Assembly (NCBI GenBank): GCA_021613335.1
Contig: JAJTWR010000021.1
Coordinates: 1,982,501 to 2,046,500 of the forward strand
Direction of reading: 5' to 3'
From: Whitmania pigra
Lineage: Eukaryota > Annelida > Clitellata > Hirudinida > Haemopidae
Length of the DNA stretch: 64,000 nt
The position numbers and the translations under genes were made by a program. Positions 26,913 through 41,477 of this stretch are shown piece after piece. The notes below the pieces were generated by a model, which saw only the letters and a program-made list of their open reading frames with translations, made no database searches and was not told where the DNA came from. Position 1 is the first letter of the stretch, and each line of letters opens with the position of its first letter.

Positions 26913-29900
26913 TTAATTTCTCAACTCAGGGCAGACTGGGCTGGGCATTCCATGAAGAAATGTTGCACACTTTCGTCTTTCTAAGGGCACTTCTCGCATC
27001 TTCCGTCTGGGTGTCGTTTCATGAGAAACAAGTGCTGATTCAGAGCACACTTTCCAACTCGGAGTCTGGAGATGAGAACCTCCTTCCTCCTTGAGACACA
27101 TTGGAATTTGCTCTTCGTCGACACTTGTTTCTCTATTTTCTTGTAGTGTTGGCTTCGCGGATCCTCGTCCCATCTGGTTTGCCACTGTTGGAAGATGTTG
27201 CGGACCACGGACCTTTTGACATCCTTGATAGACGCCGGAATCCGGTAGTCTATCTGATCCAGTGGCTGCCTTTGCCAGGGCATCGGCCTTTTGCCAGGGA
27301 TTCCAACGTGGGCAGGGACCCATACGAGAGTGACCTTTCTGCCGCTCCCTTGGAGTTCTGAAATTAAAAACTGTACATTTTTAATATCAGGAGCATAATT
27401 GTTGCCGTCCTTTAGTACCTGTAGAGCACTAAGCGAGTCACTTAGGACGACAATGTCGAAGGACTCCTCCTGATATGAGTCCTTGACATGTAGTAAACAT
27501 CGCTCGATGGCTGCCAGTTCGATTGAACTAATGCAGCTGTGACTCGACGGCCTGAGACTGATGTTTACTTCCTTCATTGGGATGGCCTTGTTGTCCTCGG
27601 TCTTGGAGGCGTCCGTGTAGCAGAGGAGGCTGCCTTGGAGATCCTCTATTTTCTCCCTTGCCACCAGCATCCGCAGAGGGTTGTCGGCTTCGAAGGAGAG
27701 GTTCGAGGAGTCGATCGTCGGTTTACTCAGTCTCCAAGGAGGGCATCTGAGAGGTACCTCCTTGATGTCTTCCAGGAGATCTGCTGGGATGACTTTCTTG
27801 TGCGGAGGCTCCTCGCCTCTTATCCTCATCCTGCAGTGGAACCTCGCTTCGACTTGGGACCTTGGCTCTGAAATAAAATATTTATTTTTAACAGGTTCAT
27901 TGTTTGTAGCGAACGACCTGAGGGCGTGGTTTGCCATGAGCTTCTTGCGACGAAGGTCGAGGGGAAGCTCACCGCACTCCACTCGCAGAGACAAGGCACT
28001 TGTGCCCTTCATGGCACCGCAGCAGATCTTCAGTGCATGATACTGAAGATTGTCGTATGTGTCTCGAATCTGCTTGCACCCCAGGTCGATTATCTCGCAT
28101 CCATAATCAAGGACAAAGCGGATGGTGGCTCTATAGACTGTGAGCAGGGTGGATTTGCTCGCCCCCCACGAACTGCCCGAGATGGCTTTCAAAGCGTTGA
28201 GTCTCTTGGTGCATCTCGTCTTGACAGTCTCTGCGTGGGTCTTCCAATTTAGTCTTGCGTCCAGGACGATTCCTAAAAAGGTGGCTATTTGAGACAGGGG
28301 GATCTCCTCCGCTCCGATCCTCAGTCTGATGCCCGCATTCCTCGTCCGATTCTGGTATTCTGAAAAAAGAACTGCTTGGGATTTAGATGCGGAGATCTTA
28401 AAACCATTATCAAATAGAAACTTAGCCATTTTGTCGAGCTGTTTCTGCATTTTTGATGTCAGTGCTTCTATGGATGTTCCGGACGTCCAAAGAGCAATGT
28501 CATCGGCATACATGGACAGCTCGACCCCGTTTGTCGGTTTCGGAACCGAGTTCATCATGATGATGAATAACAGCGGGCTCGGGATGCTACCCTGTGGTGT
28601 GCCATTCTCTAGGGTGACCGGTTCGGAGAGGGAGGATCCAACCCGCACTTGGATACTCCTATCCTGAAGGAAATTGTGGATCCACATCAAGGGTTTTTCC
28701 TTGATGCCCATCCTTGAGAGTTGCTCGATGATCCCCTCTTTCCAAACCATGTCGAATGCCTTCTCCATGTCGAGGAAAACTCCGAGAGTCTTCCTTTTCT
28801 TTGTTGAGGATGCGGCGATGTCCTGCGTCAGCCTGGCTATGTGATCCACACAGCCGCGGGCTCTTCTGAAGCCCGCTTGGTACTGGTTCAACAGGTTACC
28901 GCTCTCTAGGAACCATCGGAGTCTCGTGGCAATCACCCTCTCCAGGAGTTTGCAGAGAGTGGAGGTCAGAGAGATAGGCCGATAAGAGGAAGGATAAGCA
29001 GGAGGCTTCCCTTTCTTAGGGATTGGGACGACCGTGGCTCTTTTCCATAAAGAGGGAACCGTTCCTGAGAGCCAGGACTGGTTGAAGAGGGCCACGATCC
29101 CTTTGAGACTGGAGCTTGGGAGCCTTCTGATCATCTCGTAATGGATGCCGTCAGGTCCCGGAGAAGAATTTCCGCGTTTCCTTAGAACGTCGAGGTCTTC
29201 GGAAATGCTGATGGGATCAGAAATTGGGGAGTCATCCGGGACGAAGAGTTCCGGTGACAGCAGGAGAGCAGACTTGGCTTGTGCGAAGGGCGGGGAGAGG
29301 TTCGCGTTGCTGCTGGCTTGCGCAAAGGATCGGGCGAGCGTGCCTGCTTTCTCTGAGTTTCCGAGTGGACCCCCAGAGTCAGAGGCCAGATTCGTGGGCC
29401 AGAGCGATTGCCATTCATCCCTTTGATGGATCTCCAGAGAGTGGCGATACCCCTTGAGCCATAGAAGCTGGCGCAGTGCAGTCTCCAGTATTCCCTCTTG
29501 GCATTCTTTATGGTCCACTGGGCTTGACCCTTCGCTCGCTTGTACTCCTCATGACTCGACTCCGATCGAAGTCGCCTGTGAGCAGCTCTCTTTCTGTTCC
29601 GATTTTTGACTGCTCCCTTGCAGTCGTTGTTCCAGTAAGGAACGAGAGGCCTCTTGCTCTGCCTTTTGTAGATCGAGGAGCTGTCTGTGGCTGCACTGGC
29701 GATGGAGTCGGTGATGAACTTCGTGTTCTCTTCCAGGTTGTTCGTGGGTAGCTCCTGGAGGATGAGGGATGAGCACTTGGCCTGGAAGATGTTCCAGTTG
29801 AGTGTTCTCATGTTTATTCTCGCTGGTCCCAGGTCCTCTCGGAGAGCCTTGTCATTGGTCGTCATCTGAATGATGAGGTGATCAAGGCCTGTGTTGAGAA

Positions 29901-30501
29901 CCTTCCAAGTGGTCCTGGCCGCCCAGTGCGGTGAGGCCAGCGAGACGTCGATGGGTGACGGGCTGCCGTGGGGGTCTATGTGGGTGACCTCACCTGAATT
30001 TAAAATAACTAAGTTCAGGTTTGGTGCTAATTCTTTCACGATCTTACCTCTCGTATCTGAGCGTCTGGCTCCGAAAATGGGAGAGTAGGCATTTAAATCC
30101 CCGCATACGATGGCGTCTTGGTGGTTCAGGATGGACTCCAACAAGTCTCTTGGGTAAGGTTTCCCAGGAGGCGCGTAGAAGTTGACGATCTTGAGCCGTC
30201 TTGACTTCGTGATGATCGTGGTCGACTGGCACTGAGGTTCCTGACAGACCACAGCGGTGCTGTACGACAACCTTTCCCTGACGCACGTGAGGACGCCGCC
30301 ATGAAAGACATCATCCGACCGGTCGAGCCGCTCCACTTGATATTCTCTAAGTCTGAAAGAATGCTTGCTTTTTAGAAAAGTTTCTTGGAGCAAGATTACA
30401 TCAGGCAAAGATTTTAAGGAATTCAAAAAAGAAAGGAATTCACCGGTTTTGGGGCTGATGCCCTGGCAGTTCCATTGGATAATGTTTATGGCATTATCCA
30501 T
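26913..30501 (-). pseudogene. LINE ORF2: endonuclease, reverse transcriptase, RNase H (frameshifted)
   Basis: ORF2 starts at 30501 (MDNAINIIQWNCQG). Endonuclease motifs are QWNCQG, LLQET, NFYAPP, CGDLNAYSP and a final DH, read to about 29180. A frameshift near 29450-29500 leads to the RT frame (26981-29518), with FLDMEKAFDMVW, NGTPQGSIPSPLLF and the catalytic MYADDIALW. RNase H follows with LCYTDASK, ELAAIERCLL, LSDSLSALQVL and WVPAHVGIPG; its last acidic residue, in KADALAKAATGSD, is reached only in the shifted frame 26913-27323, and the first frame then resumes at DYRIPASIKDV, implying two compensating indels. A C-terminal CEKCP...HFFMEC zinc motif is split by another shift near 26985. The ORF1 stop and ORF2 start overlap (ATGGATAA), suggesting termination-reinitiation. 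Confidence 0.9.
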
Positions 30502-31670
30502 GTTGAACTGTTTGGGCCACCAGACAGCTTTTGATTGCAGCTATGGCAGCACCAGGGATAGGTTCCTCCTTCATGCAGTCGAGGAGGAGGACGTGGTTGA
30601 GGATGTCCATCATCTGGTCCTGGTTTCCTCCTTGGAACCTCCTGTTCATGTCCTCTGAAATTTTTAAAATTAACTTGGCGAGTAGTGCCGAGATGCCCGA
30701 CTGAGCAACTGCGGCCTCACCGTTTGTTTTAGAAATTACATGAGCAACCGGCTGCTTGGTGCTAGCTACAGCTACAGATTTCTTAGCCTTTCTCTTCTTG
30801 TTCTTCGGTTTCTGAGGCTTGGCCTGCTTGACGGTTAAATCAGCAGGAGCCTCCTGCGAAACTGAGGGCGCCGGCGCAGCTTCTTCCCTAGCGACCTTGC
30901 TTGTGGCCGCTTCCACCGCCTTTGCATAACTGATATGCTTGGTGGACTTCAGCGTAATAGCCTCCTTGGCTATCTTACGCTGCGGGCAAGCCGCTTGACC
31001 AGTCCCCTCGCAGGTCGCGCAGCGGCGCTCGCTTTCCTTACTCTTGCACTCCTTCAGCGAGTACTCTCCCAAACATTTTGGGCATTTGACCTTACCGGTG
31101 CAATTGGCGGCTATGTGACCATAGCCATTACACTGGTAGCACCTGATCGGCTCCCTTATATAAGGTCTAACCTTAAAACTAAGATAGCCGATCCTGACTT
31201 TCTCGGGAATCCTTCCCCTGAAATTAAGGATGACCACGGTAGTGGCCACCTTCTTTCCTCCGACATTCTTGGAAACTCTTGATGCGCTCTCGCATCCAGT
31301 GCTTTCACTGACTGACTCTTCATCGACGCTGTCGGGGACGCCGATAATACAGTATCTTGGTTTTGGCCGCTACACGTGGCTTAGCCGAGATACCTCCCAA
31401 CTCCTTAATCTGAGATAGCCTAGCTATCTCTGCCTCGTTCTTAGCTAGAACGATGAGAAGATCTTTGCTAGCAATGATCTTCACATCTCGCCTACCTAAA
31501 ACGTCGCTCACCTCTTTCTGAACCCGGATTGGGTTCAGCTTCCTGATCTCCATATTGAAGAAGACTTTCGTCATCTTCTCCTTCGAGACATCCTGGCTTG
31601 ATGACGCAGAAGAAGAGGAGGCTCTTTTGCGTTTTCGACTCTCGACGACTCGGAAACCGTCCTCGTCCAT
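30494..31670 (-). pseudogene. LINE ORF1: zinc-knuckle nucleic-acid-binding protein (frameshifted)
   Basis: The likely start is the ATG at 31670 (MDEDGFRVVESRKRKRA). The N-terminal part is Ser/Lys-rich and is followed by a coiled, RRM-like stretch. A frameshift near 31340 leads into the frame ending at 30494. This second part has CCHC-type knuckles (CYQCNGYGHIAANC, then CPKCLGEYSLKEC and CATCEGTGQAAC), as in gag-like ORF1 proteins of I/R1/Jockey elements, and a Lys-rich linker KNKKRKAKK. ORF1 proteins package the LINE RNA. The stop TAA overlaps the ORF2 start (see ORF2). Confidence 0.85.
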
Positions 31671-31764
31671 CCTTCCGATATTTGAAGAACTTATGTTGTT
31701 TGAGCGATAATTCAACCAAACAACCCGATCCAACGCGAAACTTTTAACCACAATCGCGCTTAAA

Positions 31765-33060
31765 ATAAAAAAAATCTGCCCTTTAAGATGATGTTCGTCT
31801 AGAAAAAATCTCTTTGAAGTGCCGCGAAGCCATTAAACGAGCTTCCTTCTATCGCACTTGCAAATGTAACTCCATCTTACAGATCACGTGGTCTTAACAA
31901 AACCAATGAGATCGAATGGTTGAAGAAACATTCCCCAGCGAGTCTGCGCCGATGACGTCAGCGGTGATTACACGAAATCACATTAAATCGTTCCTAATGT
32001 GTAAGTAGTAAATGTTCATGAAAATAAGAAGGGGTACTTTGTTGTTTCGCGTCAGAATACAGGAACACCAACTTATTCATCGGCGAAATAGATTAACGAT
32101 GTTCTCATCCACGAAAATGGACTTTTGCCCAACTTGTCTCCTGGCATTTGTCACTCCGCTTATAACTGGAATGAAATTCTGTCGAGTATGTCTCCACGAG
32201 TATGTACTTCTATAATAATACGTATGTTCACATGTACGAGTAAATCTAATACATAATGGCTTTACCTACATAAACGGGTTATGATCCGTGTGATTATGTG
32301 AGTGAGAGCGCTTCATGGAAGAACTTTATTTTTATTCCAATGGCATCAAAAGCGATTTGTTGCCACGTCTTAATTAATGCTACTATTATTAATTTTTATC
32401 AGTTAGTTCCATCTTGATTCAATTGACTATTCTGTCATGTATTATTCTATCACGATGTTTTATTTAAGTATTAAGATATAATTGTGAAATGAATTTTATT
32501 GCCAATGAAGCGACGCTTATTAAGAGATGACTCAAAAAATGTATTCCTTCCATGAAATGGTCATTCCTCTGAAGGCTGGAAATAAATCTACCTCAGATAA
32601 GCAGCAGTCATTATTCTATGCCGCTTCTTTTTGATGCGATGCCCTAGCAGCAACATGTTGAGCAACAAGCATACTTAAAGATTCATCTCAAAAGCTTACG
32701 TACTCATAGTTGACACAATGATAGTCATATCGTTACTAATAAATAATAATAAATTAGTTATTTGATTACATCAGGGGAGTGATTAGTTGCAAATGTGCCC
32801 GTAACCTTCTCGCGCTTTAAACTTAAAATAACTGAGTTTACTTATTAATTCTTATATAATTGGGACATTGAAACGCTGCTACATTCATCAGTGGCAACAG
32901 GACGTCCACTAGTTGGAGTTTCTCTCTTAAGACGCTCTTTTTTTTTCTTTTTAGTTCCAATTAGTGGCTTTGTGTTTCAATAAATAAACAGAAAAACTTT
33001 ATTAATTTATTAATTAGATTTATTAATTATCGTTAATTATTATTATTATCATTATTATTT
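31765..33060. other. Intergenic, nothing recognised
   Basis: AT-rich sequence between two LINEs. The first part may be the 5' UTR of the 26.7-31.7 kb LINE. No exon is supported. Confidence 0.4.
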
Positions 33061-33069
33061 TTTTACGTT

Positions 33070-35162
33070 TATTTTTTCAGCCAAACAAATGTCTAAACTC
33101 GATCGCAGACGACATAAAAAACTTCAACGAATATTTAAAGTCTCCCTTCAAGGCCTGAGAGAAGCTCGGGACATAATGCGCAAACCACAGCACCATCGAC
33201 ACTAAGAAGAACAATCCGTACAATACATAATAAATGTCCTCGCTACAATCCAACTCGTTTCCGCCATCGTTTTTGAGTTTTGCGTTTGTGATGCTTCCAC
33301 ATCAGGTAAGAACCAGAGAGAGCCGTTGCTGTTAAGTTCATTAACATGCTTCTAGAGAAGCCGAGGCCGCGCCAAAAGGAGTACGATTTTGAAGAGATCA
33401 CTCCTCTCCAGTTGCAAACGAATGCAGTCACGAGAACCTGCGGAGAGGAAAACTCACGTGGACGGTTGTTTGTCATCCAAATGTGAATGTCCCTGTCGTC
33501 ATATTTTTGGACTTTGTTGACGTGTTCTTCGTCCAATGGGGCTATATCAGAAACGATGGTGACATCGCAGACTACTGACTGATCCCTCTCCCATGCCACC
33601 AGGTCTGGAATTCTGAGATTCCCTCCAACATTAATTCGAGGCTCAATTTTGGTGATGTAGCCTTTCTTGGTTAGCTTCTTTTCTAATTGGCGGACAAGCT
33701 TGTTATGTCGCTCTCTTCTCTCTGCATCCACACCTGGGCAAACCTGGAAGATATGGTCCAGGCACTCAAAGGTACCACACCCGGAATCACAATAGGTGTT
33801 CATCTCTGGATGATATCTTGAGATCCTAAGATTTGTCGGGAGAACGGCAGCCCTGACTTTAATACATTGTATGTATTTGCTTGGGAGCATCCTGAATTGA
33901 CCGTCCACTATCCAATCATTAATTCCTATCCCTTGGGTGAACGATTGCAGCCCATATCCATCGACAGTGACCATGTCGATTACCGCATTGAAAAGTAGAG
34001 GAGACATGGGGTCTCCTTGGCGGACGCCTCTGTTCACTGGAATGTCGTGACTCAGTTTTCTTCCAATCTTTAGTTGGACCGAGCAGTTGCGATATGCCTC
34101 TGAAATGTATCTCAGCATGAACGGCGGAGTTCCGAGTCTGTAGGCTGCTCTAAAAATCGATTGATGCGAAACTGAATCAAATGCTTTGCTCACGTCAATG
34201 AAGGTGAGGTTCAGCCTTTGTTTCTGCTCCCTCTTTTTCTTTATGATTGCTTTTACGAGCCATATATTGTCCGCTAGGCCATCGCCGTGCCTAAAAGCCT
34301 TCTGACGACTTGAAAGAGGCCAGTGAGTGAACATTCTTTTGCTCAGCACACGGTGGAATTACCTGCCAATAATTGGTCCAATAGTGATTTGCCTGAAATC
34401 GTCTGGATTGAGTGTCCCTTGTTTTTTTGGAATACAAGTGACAATTCCCTTTTTGAGCACATCTGGGGGACATCCATTGAACAGCCAGAGTGTCATATGG
34501 GTGGCCATGTCTTCTGGGGCTATCTTGTTTAAGTCAACTTTTTTCATTCCATCCAAACCAGGAGCAGAATCTTTCAAATTTTTTGCTGCCAAAATGATTT
34601 CATCCGCAGTGACCGGAATATCCATCTCTTCAAAAGCATCGACGGCTCTCTCCAATGGTCTGCAATCACTTTTTGACTTCTGGATGAAGACTTTCTCCCA
34701 ATATTCAAGCAATGCCTCATCGGCAGGATGCACAGAATCTTTCTCGCTATCTCCACTCAATACAAACTGAGCTTCCAAACTTTGACTTTTTTTTTAACTT
34801 TCGCATAATGTTGTCTTTCCAGCTCCATTTTCCTTGCTCTCTCTGATTGACGGTTGGCTGTTCTGACAAATTCGCGAGCATTGGATCCAACGCTGTCCTC
34901 CTCTTTCAATCCCAGATTCTGCCTCACATATTTTCGTGTTTCCTTCTTTGTTTTCTTCGGTATTGTTTCCGAAATCCATCTTTCGAATTCCATGTTAATG
35001 ATGGCCCTTTTGACCTCATTTTCCTCATTGGGATCAATTAGCCTTCTGAATTCGTCGTCTGTCATTCGGAGCAGAAACCTCCTTTTTTCAATAAATTGCA
35101 GGAGACCAACTACGTTTTCCAATTCAATTTCTGCGCATCTGGATACGGCTTTGAAATCGGCC
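33070..35162 (-). pseudogene. RLE-type (R2/NeSL/Hero-like) LINE remnant with in-frame internal deletion
   Basis: Minus strand. The segment 34757-35122 is the linker ahead of RT. After a frameshift in an A9 run near 34787-34795, the frame continues with PGLDGMKKVDLNKI and CIPKKQGTLNPDDFRQITI, then a stop at 34359-34361, and carries on in the same frame to 33243 with FIDVSKAFDSVSH, RGVRQGDPMSPLLFNAVIDM, a CCHC motif (CDSGCGTFECLDHIFQVC) and a restriction-like endonuclease core (GGNLRIPDLVAWERD, then VVCDVTIVSD). Directly after NAVIDMV the frame jumps to C-terminal sequence; the catalytic FADD block of RT is gone although the frame stays open. The 5' end is truncated at an ATT microsatellite (35164). 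No rDNA target is visible. Confidence 0.85.
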
Positions 35163-35392
<230 letters not shown>

Positions 35393-35471
35393 TTGAGAGG
35401 ATAAATAAAAAATAAATAGAAAACAATAAAATTATTAAAAAGCTGACTAAAATTCTGAAATTTTTTTTCCA

Positions 35472-35535
35472 TAATGAGTTTTTAAGGCTGACGTGATACT
35501 GTTTGGGTCATGTCTACAGCAAATTTTCTAACCCA
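35472..35535. repeat. Short dispersed repeat, copy 2 (partner at 3103)
   Basis: CATAATGAGTTTTTAAGG and the following 45 bp match 3103-3165, allowing for substitutions. Confidence 0.55.
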
Positions 35536-36054
35536 GGAACTTTACCTAACCCACATACGGCACAGCCTCTATTCTAGTAGTTCTTCTATTTATTCTCTGC
35601 ATCTGCGGGAAATAGCTAGGAAATTTTCTCCCGGGAACGAACTATAAAATCGGCGACCTTTAACTCCCCATTTAATAACATATTTCTATTACATTGAATA
35701 AAATGAAACAATTTAAATTTCAACCTTGTTTATTTTTACCATCGCTAGGTTTTCAGTTTTAATATTTGTAGTTTTTGAAAAGTAGAAGCATTAAACTTAT
35801 ATTATACGAATACATGATAAAATGAATTAAAATTAGATCTTTTATTGCATAAATATTTGCTATAAAACGGTTGTCAACAAACGTCGTCTGTTGCATTGCA
35901 AAGTTACAACGTTATGTTTTTATCAACATAAGATTATACTTACGGGACTCCAAACGTGAACTGTTGCGTACGTAACTGCAACATAAAACTAACAAAGATT
36001 TATTAACAAGCACAAGATAGAGTCCGGAGACAAGCCCAGCTGATGAGAGAAAAA

Positions 36055-36170
36055 AACGTTTTATTAACGTCCGTTGCATATCTAGATGATTAGGATGGTG
36101 CTCCCGCAGCGGGGTTTGAACTCCAGGCTGCCATCGTGAGAGGCGCAGCCTAGCTGATGAGAGTCTCCTT
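36055..36170 (-). mobile_element. tRNA-derived SINE copy (family 1), LINE-like tail
   Basis: On the minus strand: GGCTGCGCCTCTCACGATGG, a B-box-like GAGTTCAAACCCC, then the tail AATCATCTAGATATGCAACG and GACGTTAATAAAA. The first 100 bp match the SINE at 56663-56785. The tail resembles the 3' end of the LINE at 26.66-31.7 kb. Confidence 0.7.
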
Positions 36171-36379
36171 CTGTTGTTTAAATAGACTTTCGCTAGGACT
36201 TCAAACAAAGGAGTCCACTGCTATGCGCTGAGTCACTGTTGCTGTCCTGCACCTTTGTGGCCTGGCGGAGTTGTGGGCCGAAGTTCTGTGTCCGACGTTC
36301 CTAGTGTTGTGCGCCTGGAGTTTGTGTGTGATGATGCAAGTAGGACGAAGTTCATGTGTCCAACAGAACTTACCAAACT

Positions 36380-37180
36380 ACAGTGGAACCCACTCATCTC
36401 GACCTCGGTAAAAAACAGATATTTGATTAACTCGCCAACTCTATTAATGTAATGTTGTAACGATATATAGATTGAGAGACAGAAACGATGGGGGATCTTT
36501 GTTTATATGGCGGCGTTGAAGTGCGAAAATAAAAAGGAACGGTTGTTGGTTTTTTACGAACAAATAAGAGGATAGAACATCACAATTAAGTCGACGCTTT
36601 TCAACTGGAACCGCCAAATTCCTTCTTATCGTTTCATTTTCTCATCGCTGAAACCTAATATCTCGAGCACAAAAGAGGGTCAAATTTCTCTATACATTAG
36701 TTATCTCGATTCCTTGAATAATCGCTGACTTTGAAGCCATAATATTGCTGCAACAAACGGTCATGTTAATTCCTTTATTTCGCCAAACCCAATTCACTCT
36801 TGCTGATGTTGTCTGAGGGGCAACATCCTATTATGTTTATTTTTTTCGTTCTAAAATATCTGGAAGTGTTAAGAAAAAACTGGATAATCAGTCAATAGAG
36901 AAAAAGTATAAAATCATATTGCAGAGTGGATAATGAAGGCTGTTGATAAATGCAAAACGTACTATTTCGACAATTTATATTTGATCTAGTAAGAAAAAAA
37001 AGGAGAATTACTGAGCGCAAAGATGTCGACGACGCAGTGACTCAATGGTTCACAAATTCGAGAGCAACACGAGTCAATAGTCCCTTTCGCGATAGATAAG
37101 GCGGACATCCTTGCTGCCAACTATTTGATAAATCGCCTTAGGTTGTCATTCTGCTAGTACCGAAATATGGCAATTTTTCG
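36380..37180 (+). pseudogene. pogo/Tigger-like transposon fragment
   Basis: CAGTGGAACCCACTCATCTC near 36380 resembles Tigger/pogo terminal repeats. On the plus strand, at about 36850-37140, frames with stops encode an N-terminal psq/CENP-B-like helix region (KKLDNQSIEKKYKIILQ) and a CENP-B-type HTH segment (DVDDAVTQWFTNSRATR, then IDKADILAANY). No DDE domain follows; the 3' end of eEF1A copy B begins within 250 bp. It is a truncated, dead element. Confidence 0.55.
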
Positions 37181-37380
37181 TTGTATCGGCAACACTACTT
37201 GACCTACTGCTTTATATCATATAGCATCTCCGATGTGTTACCCAAGTTACAGCCATTGCTAATTTATTATGCTCATAGCACTGTACAACTTTTCAAACCT
37301 ATTCCAATAATTTCTTTCAAACATTCACATCATAACTGTTTACGGCTTAAACCAATAACCCAAAACCAATTTTTAAAACG

Positions 37381-37386
37381 TTTATT
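37381..37386 (-). terminator. Poly(A) signal of eEF1A copy B
   Basis: AATAAA on the minus strand about 20 bp past the stop codon. Confidence 0.5.
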
Positions 37387-37406
37387 AAGTTAAATCGCAT
37401 GTGCAT

Positions 37407-39285
<1,879 letters not shown>

Positions 39286-39502
39286 TTAGACATGGCTAAG
39301 CACGTGACAATCATAAATGCTTAAAATATTAATTACCCAGTAAAATTATAATTATAACATTGTTTAAATCCCTTTCGTAAAGGATTGTAAGTAATATTAA
39401 CATACAAATATATCCAAAAGCACAGAGAATCAAACAAACAAAGAAACTACGAACGTACCAATCCGACAGGAACTTTCGGAATTCGGCGTGGGATGATATT
39501 TG

Positions 39503-39511
39503 CCTTTTATA
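39503..39511 (-). promoter_or_regulatory. TATA box of eEF1A copy B
   Basis: TATAAAAGG on the minus strand. A first non-coding exon would run from about 39478 to the donor at 39458. Confidence 0.55.
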
Positions 39512-39544
39512 CTCCAAAGTTGATGCGATCAGAGAGATGGCACG

Positions 39545-41470
39545 TCATAAAATTATTTTAATTTAATTAAGTGTTTCTATATTTTTAAATTATTTATAAT
39601 AATTTATTAATTAAGTTAAAATTATTATTTGAGTAAATTGAAAGCATTGTAAACTTAAACATTTTTATAATTATTTGGAAATGTAATTATATGAAATAAA
39701 TTATTTTACAAATAACTTTTAATAGTATTGACAATTTTTAGAAATAAATTAGCTTTGTATCTTAGAACAGCAGAACTTATTTTTTAAAAGAATATCTTTT
39801 AAATCATTATTGAGTTTAGTCAAAAATTAGAAATTTCTTCAACAAAAATCCATTGCTTTAAGTTTTTGCTAGCGTAAAAAGTATGCTGCTTCAATAATTT
39901 TGAAAACGGAGTTATAAAAAATGTCTCGTCATTGTCGTTAACCATCTTGGTTGAATAATCAGATACGCCAATTACTTTTATTATTTATTTCTTGAACATA
40001 TTTTTTTAAATTAAATTGTTTCAATGAACGCTATTAAACCTAGTGTTATTATATTTTTATTATCACTGATGAATATATAACAGCCCTTATAATATAAACA
40101 CATCATTTTTGTCTTAGCTGTATCTGTCAAGTATGGTGATTGTTGGAATTATGGATCCTCGTGGATCGAATGCACGTGCCTGATTTATCCGCCCACGAAA
40201 TGGTTCGCCAGGTATGCGAACTCTATTATCGTATTTGGCTTCATAAGAATATATCTCATCAAATTTTCACAAACATAACACAAAAATAATTGTTGAACTC
40301 ATTTCCTGGATCACGATGATAATCATTATTATTAGACAATCAGTTGTTAACATTCATATAATTCATGTAATTGTAAACCCCACAATCCTACTATATATTT
40401 CATTTATTTGTCCATATTTAGTTTATTTATCTAACTGATATTCAAATTTTAATTACATAGATTTTAATATTAATAAATTAATGAATATATCATTTCAATT
40501 CTGTATAATTCTGCATTTAATAATTAGATGAGATAATAAAGCATTGGGAGAATCAATTAATTTGTTTTGAAAGAGTATAGGCAGATTTTAATTATAACAG
40601 ATTTCTGTTGAATTGAAACTTTGTTGTTACTTTGCTATAAAATGTTTTTAAGTCTCATTCCAAATTCAAGACCAAATGATGGTTGCCTATATTTGCAATA
40701 AATGAAAATTTAACAGCTTTATTCAATTTAAGAATTGATGTTATAAGTTTTGATGGATGGTCTATTTCAAAACTCATAATAATGACCACTTTGATCTATA
40801 AAGAATAATTTTATTATTTTAATATTTTAAATATTTATTATATACATAGTGTCTATTTTGAATTATTCTGCTTGTGAAACCTCTACATTGAAAAATATTT
40901 TACAAAATCAAAGTTGATTTATTAAGGTTTTAATAAAACCATATTGACACTCAGTTATCATGGCTTTTTGGAGAATTTATGCAACAAATAGCTAAGTGAC
41001 ATCACTCAAAGATTAATTTCGCTTAAATTCAATTGGTTAATGACATTTTTATAGGCCCTCATAGAAGATTACGACCTTGATGAACTAAGGACACTTTAAT
41101 AAAATCTAGTTGTTGTTTTAAAGTAAAACATGAAGAAATAAATACACATTAATATGAGTAATATGTTAACTGAATTTAGACAATTCTTAACTAATTAATC
41201 AATATTAAGATTTAATCAAATTTCTTACAAAAGTTCCGTAGTTGTCCGCTAGTGGCTGTTGATATTAATCTTCATTTTAAGTACTTGTACTTGTACTTGG
41301 ACCTCAAGTTCCTATTTTATTGAAAAACATATTTATAGACGCTTATTTGCTTAGTTGGACGTTTGAAATGAAACTTAGCAAGATTATAAGTTACTTACTA
41401 TTTAAGTTGTTAGACACGATTTTGCAATCAATTAAATTCTATCGTTTAATGTACGAGAATTTTGCTTATA
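39545..41470. other. AT-rich intergenic, nothing recognised
   Basis: No exon, RNA gene or transposon supported over this stretch. Confidence 0.45.
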
Positions 41471-41477
41471 ATGCTTA

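Larger units (their letters stand above)
26660..31760 (-). mobile_element. Nearly full-length APE-type LINE with RNase H (I/Jockey-like)
   Basis: A non-LTR retrotransposon on the minus strand: ORF1 (zinc-knuckle protein), then ORF2 with apurinic-type endonuclease, RT, RNase H and a C-terminal CCHC motif, then a 3' UTR ending at about 26665-26725 in CCAAATCATCTCAATTATGC and a (TAAA)n tail. The APE plus RT plus RNase H order places it in the I/Jockey-related superfamily; the exact clade cannot be fixed without a tree. Several frameshifts make this copy non-autonomous. Its tail recurs in tiny insertions at 59.5-60.0 kb and is shared by the SINE at 36.06 and 56.66 kb. Confidence 0.9.
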
